A program made the position numbers and the translations under genes. From assembly GCA_013115125.1 (NCBI GenBank), contig JABANN010000194.1, positions 1 to 54,716 of the forward strand: a stretch of 54,716 bases of DNA, in the 5' to 3' direction. Below the pieces are notes generated by a model. The model had not been told where the DNA came from, made no database searches, and was given only the letters and a program-made list of their open reading frames with translations. The DNA is from Perkinsus olseni (taxonomy: Eukaryota; Perkinsozoa; Perkinsida). Position 1 is the first letter of the stretch, and the number at the start of each line of letters is the position of its first letter. Below, one piece after another: positions 54,151 through 54,716 of this stretch.

Positions 54151-54600
54151 TGGTGTCTCCGATATCGGACTGTTGCAAACGCTACTATTCCCAGCGTTAG
54201 CTTGTTACATAGAAAAATCATACAGTGCATTTCTCACCCAGTAGCAATGTAGTACCACTTTTTCACCGCTACTTGTACTACTATTGCTGCTTGCTACAAT
54301 GGTGATGCTCTACTGCTCTAGTAGTTGTAGGGCCACCGTTGGAGTTTAGTTGACTTCAACTACTGCCCCTAGTTGTATTTACCTTTTTGGTCCGTAGATT
54401 GAGCGAGAGTTGTCACCATAATTATTATAATATTCAACTTAGCTGCCATGATGGCGGGGGTAGTGGTCGTTGATAGAAGTGAGATTGTTGTTGTTTAATT
54501 TTGTTACATATTTCCACTGAGACTATTTAGTTTGTAGCTCTTCTTTTTTTGAGAAAGTAGGATATCGTGAGCAGCAGCTTCTGACTCTCCCCGTGTCCTT
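54151..54600. other. A/T-rich non-coding tail
   Basis: Base composition falls and trinucleotide-like TAC, TTG and TAA runs appear. I see no gene, RNA or element here. Confidence 0.4.
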
Positions 54601-54646
54601 AGTATTCTACTACTACTACTTGTACTAATATCACTACTACTACTAG

Positions 54647-54716
<70 letters not shown>
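54601..54716 (+). repeat. (TAC)n microsatellite at the window end
   Basis: Nearly pure TAC/ACT triplets from about 54607, perfect over the last 65 or so bases and truncated by the end of the window. The true length is unknown. Confidence 0.95.

Overview
The window is nuclear DNA of an intron-rich protist. My best guess is an alveolate of the Perkinsus (Perkinsozoa) or early dinoflagellate kind, by inference only. The reasons are: very short GT-AG introns (most checked ones are 42-82 nt) that cut nearly every gene into small exons; a bacterial-type glucokinase; a mitochondrial-type ribosomal protein uL4 with a long tail; nucleosomal histones H3 and H1; and pyrimidine-CAG/TAG signals just upstream of several start codons, which look like trans-splice acceptors. 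No organelle, plasmid or bacterial operon signature is present.

Layout. (1) 0.7-16.5 kb is a head-to-tail run on the minus strand. In transcription order it holds a single-span membrane protein of unknown family, a helical-repeat-like protein, mitochondrial elongation factor G, glucokinase, the pre-rRNA processing factor ESF2/ABT1, and an intronless 2101-codon fumarate-reductase fusion. (2) 17.3-26.8 kb is mainly plus strand: mitochondrial uL4, a CID-domain (CHERP/SCAF-like) splicing factor, a TraB-domain protein and histone H3. (3) 27.4-29.3 kb, minus strand: histone H1, convergent with H3, and parts of a D-cysteine desulfhydrase/ACC-deaminase-like PLP enzyme. (4) 29.4-39.7 kb, plus strand: an N-terminal-motor kinesin and a RING/TRAF-zinc-finger protein with polyglutamine and Ala/Lys/Thr repeats. 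(5) 39.9-42.2 kb: a hairpin-rich stretch before a tiny ORF, a 98-aa minus-strand ORF, and a 5'-truncated LINE flanked by a perfect 17-bp target-site duplication. (6) 42.5-44.0 kb, minus strand: a signal-peptide-bearing polynucleotide kinase plus 2H phosphodiesterase resembling the repair half of fungal tRNA ligase. (7) 44.7-53.1 kb, plus strand: a predicted secreted protein, a long cysteine-rich region with apple/PAN-like modules, and a SHAQKYF-type MYB protein. The window ends in a (TAC)n microsatellite.

How the genes work together. Most are unrelated housekeeping genes. Three serve the mitochondrion or its redox balance (uL4m, EF-G, and by inference the fumarate reductase). Four concern RNA processing or nuclear regulation (ESF2, the CID protein, the kinase-phosphodiesterase, the MYB protein). 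The strongest candidate for something new is the fumarate-reductase fusion: three flavin catalytic domains, three cytochrome b5 domains and a six-helix b558-type quinone-binding membrane domain in one chain, with no iron-sulfur part. Splice structures were worked out by eye from reading frame and splice consensus. Where the joined exon lengths were summed they divide by three, and this is stated in the entry.
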